Shown here in pieces: positions 1 to 11,968 of a stretch of 64,000 nucleotides of DNA (position 1 is its first letter; every line of letters begins with the position of its first letter). Made by a program: the position numbers and the translations under genes. The DNA is from Alopecurus myosuroides (lineage: Eukaryota > Streptophyta > Magnoliopsida > Poales > Poaceae). The notes under the pieces are model-generated. The model was given only the letters and a program-made list of their open reading frames with translations. It made no database searches and had not been told where the DNA came from. The stretch lies in contig CM054061.1 of the NCBI GenBank assembly GCA_028641055.1, positions 120,719,186 through 120,783,185 on the forward strand. Reading direction: 5' to 3'.

Positions 1-1642
1 TTGCATAGAAAACAAAAAAATTCCTACGCGAGAGACACCCGAAAGGCCAAGATCTAATCTAGGAGACGAAGTGCAATGGGCAAAGAGAGGGTTAAGGTGA
101 ACACATACCCTCGAAGACACAAAGCGTTACGAGATCAAATCTCGTTGTTGGCGTAGTCGTACTCACACCGATCCCGATAGCGAGAAGATGTGCACCGCAT
201 TCCGGCGGTGCCTCCGTGATCGGTCACACGTACGGTTGATGACGACCTCCGTTCCGTCGATCCAGCGGGGCGCGGAAGTAGAGGATCCCTTGGAACTCCA
301 GCAACACGACGACGTGGTGGTGGTGAAGAATCCCAAGGTCAGGGCTTCGCCAAGCCGGAGTCCATGGAATGGAGCAGCGGGCGGAGAGTAAATGGAGTGG
401 GACAAGTGTGTGTGAGAAGAGGATCTCTCACCCTCCTTTTATAGGGGAGGGGGAGGCAGCCCAAGAGGGGGTGCGGTTAGCCATGGTGGTGCGCCCACCT
501 CTTCCCTCTTCATGTGAGTGGAAGCCCCGCTCACATCCACTCATTTTCCATTAAAACTCCACTTAGAAAATCCAAGAGTTTTTCTTTTAATAAATAAATA
601 AAACATTTTTATTTCTTTATTTACATTTGTTAATTCCACTAACAAACATTTTCATATAGCACCTCGAATCATTTGTTAATTATATTAACAACCATTCGAC
701 GAAAAACCCCTTGAACTATTTCAATTTTCCCCGAAACAATTTTGGTGCTGCCCAAAATATTCTTCGATATTCCGTATCCTCTCAAACGCGTCATCTAACC
801 TTAAGTGTGTCACCCTACGGTTCGCGAATAATATAGACATGATCGAGACTCCTCTCCGATCAATAATCAACAACTTGATCTGGAAAACCGTGATGACTCC
901 TATTTATTCAACGACGACTCTCGTGATCGTGTGAACCAACAACGCCGTGAACTACTCCCGTTGTCTCACGATATTTTACTTGTCCGAGATTCGATCATTG
1001 GTATCAACCACACCTTGTTCAATCTCGTTGTCGACAAGTACTCTTTTCTCGTTCCCGTGATATAACATCCTTGTGATCATATCACGTGCTTGCAAGGGGT
1101 TTCGATGTGATATCACCGAGAGGGCCCAGAGTATATCTCTCCGTCATTTTGGATGGACAAATCCCACTCTTGATCCATGATCCTCAACTAATACTTTCCG
1201 AATACCTAACGGCACCTTTATAGTCACCCTGTTACGGTGTGACGTTTGATGACATCAAAGCACCCTTCTGGTATTAGTGATTGACATGATCTCATGGTCT
1301 AAGGAATAAGTTACTTCGTATGTTTGATATAACAATGTAAACTTAATGACTTGATCACATTTCTATATTCACTTTGGGTATATGTTCATCACATCATTCT
1401 TCTAATGACATGGCCCCGGTATTAACAACATCCAATGTTCATGATCAGGAAACCTTGATCATCTATGAATCAACGAGCTAGTTAAAAGAGAGACTTTTCT
1501 AGGAACCATTGTTCGCTTATTAAACACACATGTATCAATGTTTCCGGTTAATACAATTCTAGCATGACAAATAAACATTTATCATAAACAAGGAATAAGA
1601 TAATAACCACTTTATTATTGCCTCTCGGGCATATTCCCTTCA
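1..1642 (-). repeat. 3' LTR of the BARE/Angela-like element
   Basis: On the minus strand it begins TGAAGGGAATATGCC at 1642 and runs off the left edge of the window, probably only some 10-20 bases before its end. It contains an LTR promoter TATA motif at 435-443. The small open frames here are chance frames inside LTR sequence. Confidence 0.8.
435..443 (-). promoter_or_regulatory. LTR TATA box (outer Copia)
   Basis: The minus strand reads TATAAAAGG, in a CCCC-flanked context typical of an LTR core promoter. It would drive transcription leftward, out of the window. Confidence 0.5.
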
Positions 1643-1657
1643 GTCTCCCACTTGCAC
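1643..1657 (-). other. Polypurine tract of the outer Copia
   Basis: The minus strand reads GTGCAAGTGGGAGAC immediately before the LTR start at 1642. This is the plus-strand priming tract and fixes the element's orientation. Confidence 0.75.
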
Positions 1658-1854
1658 TAGAGTCAATAATCTAGTCTGTAAGCACTTAACACATATGGCG
1701 TTCCAGTGTTATTACCATGCTTTGCATGCGGTAAACATCATCAAAAAGATCTGAACTGTTCAGGTCCTATTGTATTTGCATGTTCTTTGCGTCTACATGC
1801 ATCACTCATTCTCTAATGAGATGGCTTTGTATATATATGGTCAATCGGTGAAAA

Positions 1855-2022
1855 CTTAATTCCTCAGCTTAAACCGATGTCACTAACATTGTGAAAATGT
1901 AGCTTCATAGTGTTAGCATTCTTGGAAATGCACCAAGTGCCGGTGATACCTTAATTCCTCAGCTTAAACTGATGTTACTAACATTGTGAAAATGTAGCTT
2001 CATAGTGTCAGCATTCTTGGAT
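1855..2022. repeat. 96-bp spaced tandem duplication inside the outer Copia
   Basis: A block of about 72 bp starting CTTAATTCCTCAGCTTAAA occurs at 1855-1926 and again at 1951-2022 with only a few changes. The duplication lies near the 3' end of the internal region, close to the purine tract. Confidence 0.8.
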
Positions 2023-3521
2023 TTTCACCAAGTTTAATAAACAACTCCTTGACACAAAATACGTTTATTATCAGTTGTCGACACAACGATATACTTTAGG
2101 CTTTGTTGTAGTATCTGTCACAATATTTTAATTTTTTTTGAAACTCTTTCAAATCCAGCATGGAACTTTCTTCCAGCCTATTGTGCTACCCTTCGTCACA
2201 TATTTTAAGTGGGATAAAATTATTTGAATAAATGACAAGACTATTAGTGTAACATATTACAACTAATATTTTGTCATTACTGCATAGGAAAACATATCCT
2301 TAGCATTTCTAAAATGACACAAGGATCTCTCCCACTGTTGTCTAATCATCATATGAATTATCCTGCTATAACATTTTATATCATAGGACTCATCTGGTTG
2401 TGTACATAGCATGGAAACATGACTTAGAAATCTCAATTTCATTATGCTCATAATGTGTCAAAACACTTGAATCTTGCTCAATTCTTTTCCATGTGACAAG
2501 AACTCCTTCTTGTCATTTCGATATTGACTTACTTCAATATTTCATCTATGTAATTTGGCTTCAATCATATCAGGCGCTTCAATCCATCTCTTATAGATAT
2601 CGATGCCCAATATCTTCTAAGCCTTTCATCAATATGAAAATCTTAACCGTGTTAATTTAAAATTACATATTTTCCAATCATCCATATGTCATGTACATAA
2701 AGTATTGGAAATATGTAATAGCGCTCCCACTTAATTTCTTGTAATTATACAATCATCTTTATCGTTCATGATGCAATCAAACTCTTTTGATAACTTCATT
2801 AAGGTAAATATTTCAACTTCGTTATGATCACTTCAACCATTGAAGTGTGCATACCTTTCTAGCCACCTTTTGAATTTTACAAAACTCCTAGACTGTGTCA
2901 AGTACACATCCTTGATCAAACTTCCTCGAGAGGAGAGTTGGTGTTGTTATTCAACTTCCATATCATAATATGTAACTTTGCTAGAACTATCCGCAAAGAC
3001 TAAGCATCACTACGGAAGATCAAAATCTTGTAGTAGTCAACTCTTTGAACTTCGTCGAAAACAACTTTTCGATAAGTACAACTTTCAAAAGATGTAAAAA
3101 TCCATGTCTTTGTCTCTATATAGACCCTTTTGCTATCGTTAGGCATCATGCCTATCGAAAGAACTACCAAGTCACATACTTGATATTCATACAAGGATAC
3201 TATGGAGGATATAATGACTCATAGTCAATTTTACGAAGTCAGGGCCCATCATTTGCTTCCTTTATAAGGTCCAGGTCCTTCTGTTGTCAAAACAACACTT
3301 TACTCTTAAACCACAAGTTGTTCTAAGTACAAAGTTTTAGAACTTTTGTGGTTCAATAGCAAACTCATCCAAAGTATCTACAACATGTAGTGTCTTCTAC
3401 TTTGTCAAAATAGCAAACCCCCGAACAACTTTCAGTGTTGCGCTACTCTTGACATGATAACGAAGATTCTCTAATGTTGTTGAGTTTGTACTGTGCTCCC
3501 ACTCACATGTTTCGCAAGAAA

Positions 3522-3526
3522 TACGT
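3522..3526. repeat. Target-site duplication of Gypsy-1, left copy
   Basis: TACGT directly precedes the LTR start TGTCGGGG and matches 33673-33677. Confidence 0.95.
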
Positions 3527-4364
3527 TGTCGGGGGGTTACCCCCGAGTAGGGGTAAAGCAAGTGCTAAAGGCAAGATCAAAGGAGAGTTTTGGCTGAGTA
3601 GCTGGCTACGCGGTACTCGCTACCCGGTCGTCTGCTATCCGGCCGTACCTGCTAATGGCCAGAAGGAAGAATCAAGGAATTCATATTCTTCCGAGTAGAG
3701 GAAGTGAGTTCTAACTCGGGCCAGAAGTCAAAGGAGCCGTTCTGACACATGATCCCGCGTATCTTGGGTCCATACCGGCGCACTGTTCATCTGCAGAGCG
3801 CGTGCTTATCCGCTCCAGGGTGTCAGCAGGACGGTGCAGGTCACGGGGCCTACACTGTGGGCGTAACAGTGATAACAAGTCATGAACTTGGTTTTGCACA
3901 ACGACTTTGTACACAAGACAAACTAGGAAGCCAAAGCTGTCAGCGAGAAGCTGGAAGTGTGCAGTGTGCACACAATGTCGACACCCGTCTATACTTTTCA
4001 TCTTTGGATGTATTCGGCTGGGCACCAGTATATAAGGTGCCCTGCCTCCTCCTGTGCGAGGTTCGGTTCACGTGGCTGCATTCAGGACCTAGACTTTCAC
4101 ATAGAGAGAAGAGTGGCTACTCGGCTACGAGCTTGACTGTACTGTGGCTACTCGGTAGAACACACATATAAAGAGAGAAAGGCAGGAGTAGGGGTTTTAC
4201 CTCCACACGAGGGCCCTGAACCTGGGTAGATCTTGTTGTTTGCAGTGTTAGATTCGTCCCACAGGTGGCTACCCGCTGCGTGATCCCTCCCCGAGCACCT
4301 CCAGCGTCCATCGACCCCAGATCTTTAGCCATCCTATGGCATCTGCCGTGATACCACCACGACA
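3527..4364 (+). repeat. 5' LTR of Gypsy-1
   Basis: It is 838 bp, starts TGTCGGGGGGTTACCCCCG (itself a short inverted repeat) and ends CCACCACGACA. It matches 32837-33672 over its full length. It ends directly against the primer-binding site. Confidence 0.95.
4029..4035 (+). promoter_or_regulatory. LTR TATA box (Gypsy-1)
   Basis: TATATAA sits within GGCACCAGTATATAAGGTGC, a small palindromic context. The 3' LTR has a similar ATTATATAAGG. Confidence 0.5.
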
Positions 4365-4384
4365 GTTGGCGCCCACCGTGGGGC
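4365..4384 (+). other. Primer-binding site of Gypsy-1
   Basis: GTTGGCGCCCACCGTGGGGC begins directly after the LTR. The same motif follows the 5' LTR of Gypsy-2 at 17234. It is the tRNA-primed minus-strand start common in grass Tat-type Gypsy elements. Confidence 0.85.
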
Positions 4385-4447
4385 ACGCCAGCGGCGCTGG
4401 CTGGAGTTCATGTTCGGACGGGATCCATTTCTGCTACTGGGGAGCGC

Positions 4448-6478
4448 GTGGTCTGTGGCCTTGTCCACATATTCGGCTCCTTCGACTTCGTCACCGACAA
4501 CGCCGGCGATTTCGGCGGCAGGACCATGCCGGAGGGCGGCTTGGTGCTCTCCTTCGGCTCGCACCTCGTCTACGTCGCCACCATCGTCGTCCGCGAGTAT
4601 CCCGAGTTGGTGCTCGTCGCGGAAGATCCCCCTGCTGTCATCGCTGCCCGCGGAAAGCCAACTGGCTGTTCTGCGGATAGCGTGGAAGTTTTGATGACGG
4701 GCCCGGCTATCGCTGCCGGGAAGGGCGCGGCTGCAACCGCGGCAGTCGTTGAGGAGCTTGCTGGCCCAAGCGAGCTCCCAAGAACGCACAAGCCCTACGA
4801 GCTGCCCCAGAACATCCCGGGTTACATCCCTCCTTCCACGACATCGACGATACCGACATCCGCCGTGCGAGTGGGCATGCCGCCTCCCACCGAGCTCGAG
4901 CTCATGACTATGAAGGCGCAGCTCGACCAGCAGCGCCAGGCGCTGCTCGCGGAGCAGGTGGAGTTGGAAAAGGTTAGGCTCGAGCTTAACCTGGACCAGA
5001 ACGAGTACAACAGGGCTCACGGCTTTACAGCTGTGGTTAGGAGGCCTGTCAAGGCAGGCACCACTCGTCGCAACCTAGGCACCGAGATGGCAGCAGTTGG
5101 TGAGACTGCTGGCCAAGCCGATAGCCAAAACACCGCTACCACCAGACCCAAATACAGCACCCCCGCCAAAACCCTTAGATCTGCTGAGGCTATAGCTGCT
5201 GAGTTGCCGCATCTCGCTGGCGACGCGCGCGTTAGGCAGCAGGAGAGGCTCAATGAGCTAGTGCTAGAGGCTGCCAGGCGGAACGAGGAGTTCCGGAAAG
5301 CCAATCCGGGTGCAGGAGCTTCTCAAGTGGTGCATTCGCATGCGGTCGGATCTAACGATCATGCCTCATCACTGCATCCCATCCGTGAGAGGGACCGGAA
5401 TGGGTACTCTGGCAGAGACATGCAGATGCAGGTGTACGACCCGGCTGTCGCCGCGAAACAGCACGCTGTGCCGCGACAGTCCGGTCAAAAACACAATACT
5501 GCAGGAGCAGGCTATCAAGCCCATAAAGCTCACATCCAGACGCGGGATGGAGATCGTCCAGGCCCTTCTCGGCATCAGGTTGCCCAGCCTACTCGGCAGA
5601 GGCCGCAGCAGCCAGCTGCCGCGCAGCCGCGTGCGGTTGTGCCAGCAGCCAACCCGGTGGAGCAACCTGCAGCAGCGCAGATGAACATATATGATGATGG
5701 CTACTCGGCGATGGGGCTAGCTCGCTATGCCGACCCAAGAGATATCACTGATCGCGTGGGAGAACACGTACTGGAGCCCAATGATGCCAGGTACACGCTG
5801 GACCGGATCAATCGGTCTGTGCAACTCGAGAACACGGGGCCGCCAGGCCCAGAGTGCTTTGGTCATCGCATCATGACCGAGCCATCCGTGAAGCAGTTCC
5901 AGCTCGCCAGGGGGACCAAGTGTTACAACGGCAGCACCAAGCCGGAAGATTGGCTCAATGACTATGTCACAGCCATGCACATTGCGGGCGGCAACCGGAG
6001 ATGGGCCGTGCGCTACATCCCGCAGATGCTTGAAGGCCCGGCAAGAACGTGGCTCAACAACCTGCCCAAGCACAGCATCAACTGCTGGCTTGACTTTGCG
6101 GAAGCCTTTGTCAGCAACTTCACCAGCACTTACCAGAGACCGAATAGGCCGCAGCAGCTATCCGCTTGCAGGCAGCGGGAAGAGGAGACGGACCGAGAGT
6201 ATCTTACTCGGTGGAGCACTCTGAGGAACACCTGTGAAGGTGTGAATGAGGCCTAGGCCATCACTTGGTTTGCGCAGGGCTAAAGGCATGGCAGCATGTT
6301 GTGGCAGAGGCTGCAGAGAGAGATGCCGAGTACTCTCGCTGAGACCATCAGGATTGCAGATCAGTACGCACTCGGCGACCCAACTCAGCCTCTGCTTGAT
6401 GCTGCTGAGCCGAGAAGAAACTACAACAACAACAAGCGCAATGAGTTCCTCAACAAGCGCAGAGGTGACCTGGATTGA
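4448..6478 (+). pseudogene. gag (N-terminal and core) of Gypsy-1
   Basis: This frame encodes the structural capsid polyprotein. A 602-codon open frame from 4448 ends at TAG 6254-6256. The same frame continues past a second stop (TAA about 6281) to 6478. A Glu/Leu/Gln-rich coiled-coil segment lies around residues 155-185. A retrotransposon-gag core lies at about residues 480-600, with the hallmark W-L/A-R-T-W-L-N-N-L-P pattern and a downstream R-E-E-E-T-D-R-E-Y-L segment. Both stops look like single base changes. The start is the first in-frame ATG after the PBS but is uncertain, because the frame is open further upstream. Confidence 0.8.
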
Positions 6479-6939
6479 TACCCGGTACGATCCTGAAGAG
6501 GTGAATGTTGTGGCTACCGGAGCTGGGAGTAGCCAGAGGCCGAAAACTGCTGGAGCCCAGTACGGGCAGAACCACAATCAGGGCCAAGGCATCAAGAAGC
6601 CATACAATGCTCTCCAGCAGGGTAGCGGCAACTCGGGTCCTGTTCAGAACTTTGTCTTCAAGGACATGAAGGATGGCCCATGCAGCTTCCATACTCGGCA
6701 TCCCGCTAGACCTGCCAACCACACTACTCGGCAGTGCAGTTGGTGGGAAGAGATCAAGAACGAGGGCCTGCCTGCCTCCTCCTCCTATGCCAGCTGCGAA
6801 TGCCAATGCGCAGCCTGCTCGCGCACCCGCTGCCCGGCCTCCAGCTTTCCCGAGAAGAGAAAATGTGAACCAGGTGGCTTTAGGAGCCAACCGCTACTTC
6901 AACAACGAAGGCTACCGCAACAACAACAACAACAGAGGC

Positions 6940-6995
<56 letters not shown>

Positions 6996-7871
6996 AAATG
7001 GCAACAATGGTGGTGGAGGCCGCAACCAGTACCAGGAACATCACGAGAGCTACATGATCTTCACTTCCGAGCCCGTCGATAAGCAGTCTCAACACAGGCG
7101 TGCCATGGAGGTCAATGTTGTGATCCCTGCTGTTCCTCACTACCTGCACTGGTGCAACCAAGAAATCACGTGGTCCAGAACTGATCATCCAAGGGTGATG
7201 CCCAACCCGGGTAGCTACGCCTTGGTGGTGGATCCCACCTTCTTGGGCACTCAGAAGAACGTGAGGTTCAGCAAGGTGCTGATCGACAACGGCAGTAGCA
7301 TCAACATTGTGTACAGAGACACACTTGAGAAACTCGGTATGGCCGAGAACATGCTGCTGCCCAGCAAGACCACTTTCCACGTCATTGTGCCAGGAGTTTC
7401 TTGTTCTCCGATTGGCCGCGTGTGGATAGACATTCTATTCGGCACCAGGGAGAACTGCCGCACAGAGAGCCTGCAGTTTGAGGTAGTCGATCACCAGAGG
7501 CCCTACCACGCCCTACTCGGCAGGCCTGCTCTCAGCAAGTTCATGTCCTCTACCCATGCTGCCTACCTGAAGATGAAGATCCCTGGTCCCAATGGAGTCG
7601 TCACCATCTCTGGTGATTACAAGAAATCTATGGAATGTGCCTCTGCTGGTTCTCAGTTGGCGGAGTCCATGGTAATTGCTGCCGAGAAGAAGAAGATGTA
7701 CGAGGTGGTGGCTATGGCACAAGCAGCGCAAGGTGGCGCGCCTGGCATGCCGAGTTCCCAGTACTGGACGGTGTTCCAGGCGTCCCAGGAGACAAAGAAG
7801 GTTCAAGTCGACCCCGAGTTCCCCGACCGTGTTGCCATCATCGACGCAGGGTTGGAGAAAAATAGGAAAGC
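6479..7871 (+). pseudogene. gag C-terminus (nucleocapsid) and protease of Gypsy-1
   Basis: After a frameshift near 6470 the coding signal moves to another frame (about 6479-6775), then shifts again near 6775 into a frame open to 7995. The first part holds a zinc-knuckle-like C-x2-H-x9-H-x4-C at about 6676-6735. The second begins Pro/Ala-rich and has an 18-residue Asn run from the CAA repeat. It continues with the Tat-type block containing HYLHWCNQEITWSRTDHP and the aspartic protease active site VLIDNGSSINIV near 7277-7312. The protease motif is D-N-G rather than the commoner D-S/T-G or the D-G-G seen in Gypsy-2. Confidence 0.8.
6915..6996 (+). repeat. CAA trinucleotide tract in gag
   Basis: This is an AAC/CAA microsatellite of about 80 bp, interrupted once by GAGG. 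In the protease frame it encodes poly-Asn, in another frame poly-Gln. It lies next to frame changes and may reflect slippage. Confidence 0.9.
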
Positions 7872-9800
7872 GAGCTCATCCACTTCCTCCGTGAGAATCG
7901 GGACGTGTTCGCCTGGTCCAATGAGGATTTACCAGGTGTCCCGAGGGAGTTGGTTGAGCACTCGCTACATGTGCGCCCTGACACCAAACCAGTGAAGCAG
8001 GCGATGCGCTGCTTCGGAGATGAGAGAAGGAAGGCCATCGGTGATCAGATCACCAAATTGCTGATAAGCAACTTCATCATGGAGGTCCTGCATCCGGACT
8101 GGCTAGCCAACCCGGTTATGGTTGAGAAGAAGGAGGACCCCAAGGCCGCTACTGCGTGGCGCATGTGCGTCGACTACACCGACTTGAACAAGGCCTGCCC
8201 CAAGGATCCTTTTCCGCTACCCCGCATAGATCAGGTGATCGATTCCACTGCTGGTTGTGAACTCTTGTCTTTCATAGATGACTACTCTGGTTTTCATCAA
8301 ATAGCTCTCAACCCTGCTGATCAAATAAAGACTTCTTTCATTACCCCGTACGGGGCTTATTGCTATCGTGTCATGTGCTTTGGGTTGCGGAATGCTGGTG
8401 CTACTTATCAGAGATGCATGCAGAAATGCTTGCATGATCAACTTGGCAAGAATGTGCAGGTGTACGTAGATGACATTGTCATTAAAACGAATAAAACAGA
8501 TACTCTGCTTAGTGACCTTGAGGAAACTTTTGCTAACTTGCGCAAGTACAAGATGAAGCTGAACCCGAGTAAATGCACCTTTGGCGTCCCGGCTGGCAAA
8601 CTGCTCGGCTTCTTGGTATCCAGTCGGGGTATTGAGGCCAATCCTTCAAAGATAAAGGCTATTGAGAGCATGTCTTTGCCGAGATCCCTGAAGGATCTGC
8701 AAAAATTCACTGGTTGCTTGGCATCTCTGAGTCGTTTCTTGGGCAGAATGGGCGAGAAGGCACTGCCTCTGTATCAGTTGATGAAGAAAAGTGACAAGTT
8801 CGTCTGGACACCGCAAGCTGATGTGGCATTCAATGAGCTGAAGGCGATGCTGGGTAGCGCTCCCATTTTGGCTAGTCTGCTACCCAAGGAGCCTATGCTG
8901 TTATATATTGCTGCTACCAATCGGGTAGTCAGCGTGGTGATTGTGGTGGAGCGAGAAGAGGAAGGCAAGAGTGTGCAGCGGCCAGTATATTATCTCAGTG
9001 AGGTGCTGTCCGGCTCCAAGCAGAACTACCCGCACTACCAGAAGATGACTTACGGCGTGTACCTGGGCGCCAAGAAGCTGAAGCACTATTTCCAAGAGCA
9101 TCCCATCACCGTGGTGAGTTCTGCTCCCATCTCGGATATCATGGGCAACAAGGAAGCAAGTGGCAGAGTAGCCAAGTGGGCAATCGAGCTGGCCGCGTAT
9201 GCTCCCGCGTATGCGAGAAGAGAAGCCATCAAGTCTCAGATTCTGGCGGAGTTTCTTGTGGATTGGGCTGAGGTGCAGTATGAGCCTCCTACTTCGGTAT
9301 CCAACTACTGGAAGATGCATTTTGATGGCTCCAAAGTGAAGGAAGGCCTTGGTGCTGGCGTGGTGCTTACGTCACCCAAGCGAGATCAACTCAAGTACGT
9401 GATGCAAATCCACTTCAAGGCATCCAACAATGTAGCAGAGTACGAGGCTGTGGTACACGGTTTGAAGGTGGCAAAGGAAGTTGGAGTGCAGCGCATCATA
9501 TGCTATGGCGACTCGGATCTGATTGTGTAGCAAGTTTCTGGTACTTGGGATGCTCTGGATGCCAACATGGCTTCATACCGCTTCCTGGTGCAAACCATGA
9601 CGGGATTCTTTGAAGGATGCGAGTTCCAGCACATCCATCGAGCGGAGAACGAGGCAGCTGATGAGCTGTCCAAGTTGGGGTCTTCTCGGCAGTACATTCC
9701 GGCTGGGATTGCCTTGGAGCATTTGAGAAAGCCATCCCCCAACTCAGAATCTATATTCGTTTCTTCTGCCAAGCGAAGAAGCTGTTCCCATGGAGATTGA
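7872..9800 (+). pseudogene. Reverse transcriptase and RNase H of Gypsy-1
   Basis: This frame encodes the polymerase that copies element RNA to DNA and the RNase H that removes RNA. It is open from 7872 (start of the segment reading ELIHFLREN, after a frameshift near 7860) to TAG 9528-9530, then continues in the same frame to 9800. RT motifs appear in order: PDWLANPV, WRMCVDYTDLNKACPKD, LSFIDDYSGFHQI, TPYGAYCYRVMCFGL and the catalytic YVDD near 8463. RNase H follows, with HFDGSK (about 9319) and a D-S-D-L-I segment directly before the in-frame TAG, which looks like CAG changed to TAG. The stop removes the RNase H C-terminal part. Confidence 0.88.
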
Positions 9801-11316
9801 CTGGGAAGGTGCAAAAGAGCACCCGGGGACTGCAGTCTCCATCCCGGGGACTGGCGCCTGCAACCCGGGGACTGCCCCTCCTTACTCGAGGACTGCCCCT
9901 CTCAACTCGGGGACTGTCGCATTCATTGAGGAAGTCCTTGCAAACCGTTCGGGGCTTCAGAGAATCAACCCCAACTCAGAAGAAGACGCAGTGGCGGCTG
10001 TTCCGATGGAATTGGACGAACCAGTGTTTCCTACGCGGGAGACACCGAGTTGGGCTATGCCCATATTATTCTTTTTAAGGGACGGCACCTTACCCGATGA
10101 TGAGGTTTCCACAAGGCAAATTCAGAGAAGGTCCAAGAGCTACACCATCTTCAGAGAAGTGCTGCATAAAAGAAGTCCCACTGGCATGTTGCAACGCTGT
10201 GTGGAACCGGAAGAAGGAGAAGAAATTCTGGTGGAAATACATCAAGGAGAATGCGGACACCACGCCTCTTCTCGGGCTCTGGTCAAGAAGGCTTTTCGGC
10301 ATAGTTTCTTTTGGCTCACTGCCTTGAAGCAAGCTGGAGATATTGTGAGGAAGTGCAACGGCTGCGAGAGATTCGCAAGTAAGATCCACATGCCTGCTTT
10401 CGAGTTGAAAACCATTCCCATTACTTGGCCATTTTCTGTTTGATGTTTGGATATGGTTGGCCCCTTCAAACCGGATAGAGGCAACATGACTCACATCTTG
10501 GTCATGATTGATAAGTTCACCAAGTGGATTGAAGTGAAGCCTATTCGGAAGTGTGATGGAGCCACAACTGTGAGTTTCCTGAAGGATGTGATCCTGAGAT
10601 ACGGCTACCCGCATAGCATCATCACGGATAATGGCACAAATTTTGCTGAGGGTGCCTTGGTAAGGTTCTGCAGAGATAAGCACATCCGGCTAGATGTCGC
10701 GTCTGTCGCACATCCCGCCTCCAACGGGCAAGTTGAAAGAGCAAATGGCATGGTGCTCTCAGGCATAAAGCCAAGGCTGATTGAGCCACTGCTGAAAACA
10801 CCTGGGTGTTGGTTAGACGAGTTGCCAGCGGTGTTGTGGAGTCTAAGGACTACCCCTAACCGGTCAACCGGCTATACATCATTCTTCTTGGTTTATGGGG
10901 CTGAGGCCGTGTTGCCAATTGACCTAGAGCATGACTCCTCCCGAGTAACCATCTACACTGAGGCGGAGGCGAGAGATGCTCGAGAAGATGACGTTGACCT
11001 GCTAGAAGAAGCAAGAGAGCTTACTCTGTCACGTTCAGCTGTTTACCAGCAAAACCTGAGGCGTTATCATAGCCGGAAAGTGAACCCAAGGGTTTTCCGA
11101 GAAGGAGACTTGGTGCTTAGGCTCATGCAACGCACGGCCGGGATGCACAAGCTATGTCCTCCGTGGGAAGGGCCATTCATTGTGAGCAAGGCTCTACACA
11201 ATTATGCCTATTATCTTGTTGACGTACAACCATCATAGAAGAACAGGCCGGATAAAGCTGGAGAGGAATCTAAGCGCCCCTGGAATGTAGCTCTTCTCCG
11301 TCGCTTTCATTCGTGA
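9790..11316 (+). pseudogene. Integrase of Gypsy-1
   Basis: This frame encodes the enzyme that inserts element cDNA into the host chromosome. It differs by one frameshift from RT and has two visible stops: TGA 10441-10443, which falls where W is usual before the catalytic core, and TAG 11236-11238. The zinc-binding domain (H2C2) spans about 10235-10370. The catalytic D-D-E triad is visible as MIDKFTKW (about 10510), ITDNGTNF (about 10623) and NGQVERANG (about 10728). A GKRR-free C-terminal part ends at TGA 11314-11316 with a typical LLRRFHS tail. Confidence 0.87.
9821..9915 (+). repeat. Five-copy degenerate tandem array of CGGGGACTG units
   Basis: GGGGACT occurs at 9825, 9846, 9867 and 9909, with GAGGACT at 9888: a regular 21-bp period. 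It sits in the linker between RNase H and integrase. The core heptamer equals the element's own polypurine tract (32828-32834). It reads as P-G-T repeats in the integrase frame. Confidence 0.85.
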
Positions 11317-11968
11317 GCGAAACTATGTATGTACCCTCTTATCCGAGTTAAACTTCTATTCGGCAATCTGAAATTGAACTCGGGGACTGCCCTCGTCCAA
11401 ATTGTTCCTTGTGTTTACTCTGCTTTACTTTGTCTATTCAGTTGAACCACCTAGAATTTCAAAAGCATACAAAGTAGTGTGTTTAAACTCACCGGACACT
11501 CTGCGACTCTGCTGCTGTCCGCAACCCGGCTTCATGGCAAGCCAGAGAACAAGCCAAAGGGTCAATGAACACATGAAAAATTGCAAAGGAAAGTAAGCGT
11601 GTGGCAACCGAATAGAGTGTTTTTACTGTTTTTTCTTTTCGGCTAAGTGGTGGGCAGCGTTACTATGAATGTTTCTAAGTGGCTAAGTATTTGAAACTCC
11701 AACTTTGAACTCTTATGACTCGACTACCAAGAAAGCAACAAGTTGCAGGTAAGAGCTGAGATAAAAAGGAAGAGTGGATAAAAAATGCAACTCGGGGACT
11801 TGCATACTAACGAAACCCGGCATCGAGCCAGAATTGCTCAATCAACAAACTTCAAATTTCAAGGGAAATAAAACTGAGTAGCAACGGAAATGATAATTGT
11901 TTGATACATGTGCACCCGGCATCCCGGGGATCTGATAAAAGTTCTAGAGCATAAGTGTTTTCAGGAAA
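11317..11968 (+). other. Non-coding stretch after pol of Gypsy-1
   Basis: No coding signal on either strand. It contains two isolated copies of the purine-tract heptamer GGGGACT (11382 and 11794). It separates the plus-strand pol end from the end of the minus-strand gene. Confidence 0.6.

Larger units (their letters stand above)
1643..3526 (-). pseudogene. Degenerate RT/RNase H region of the outer Copia
   Basis: About 1.9 kb of AT-rich internal sequence lies between the polypurine tract and the Gypsy-1 insertion point, the size expected for a Copia RT plus RNase H block. All frames on the minus strand are full of stops and the longest is about 60 codons. It is assigned by position within the element rather than by a clear protein match. 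It joins directly with 33673 onward once Gypsy-1 and one TSD copy are removed. Confidence 0.5.

Noticed and set aside
188..554. Several small frames at the left edge
   Set aside because: They lie inside the LTR of the outer Copia, around its TATA box.
4334..5020. 228-codon minus-strand frame
   Set aside because: Shadow of Gypsy-1 gag, overlapping LTR and PBS, without any recognisable motif.
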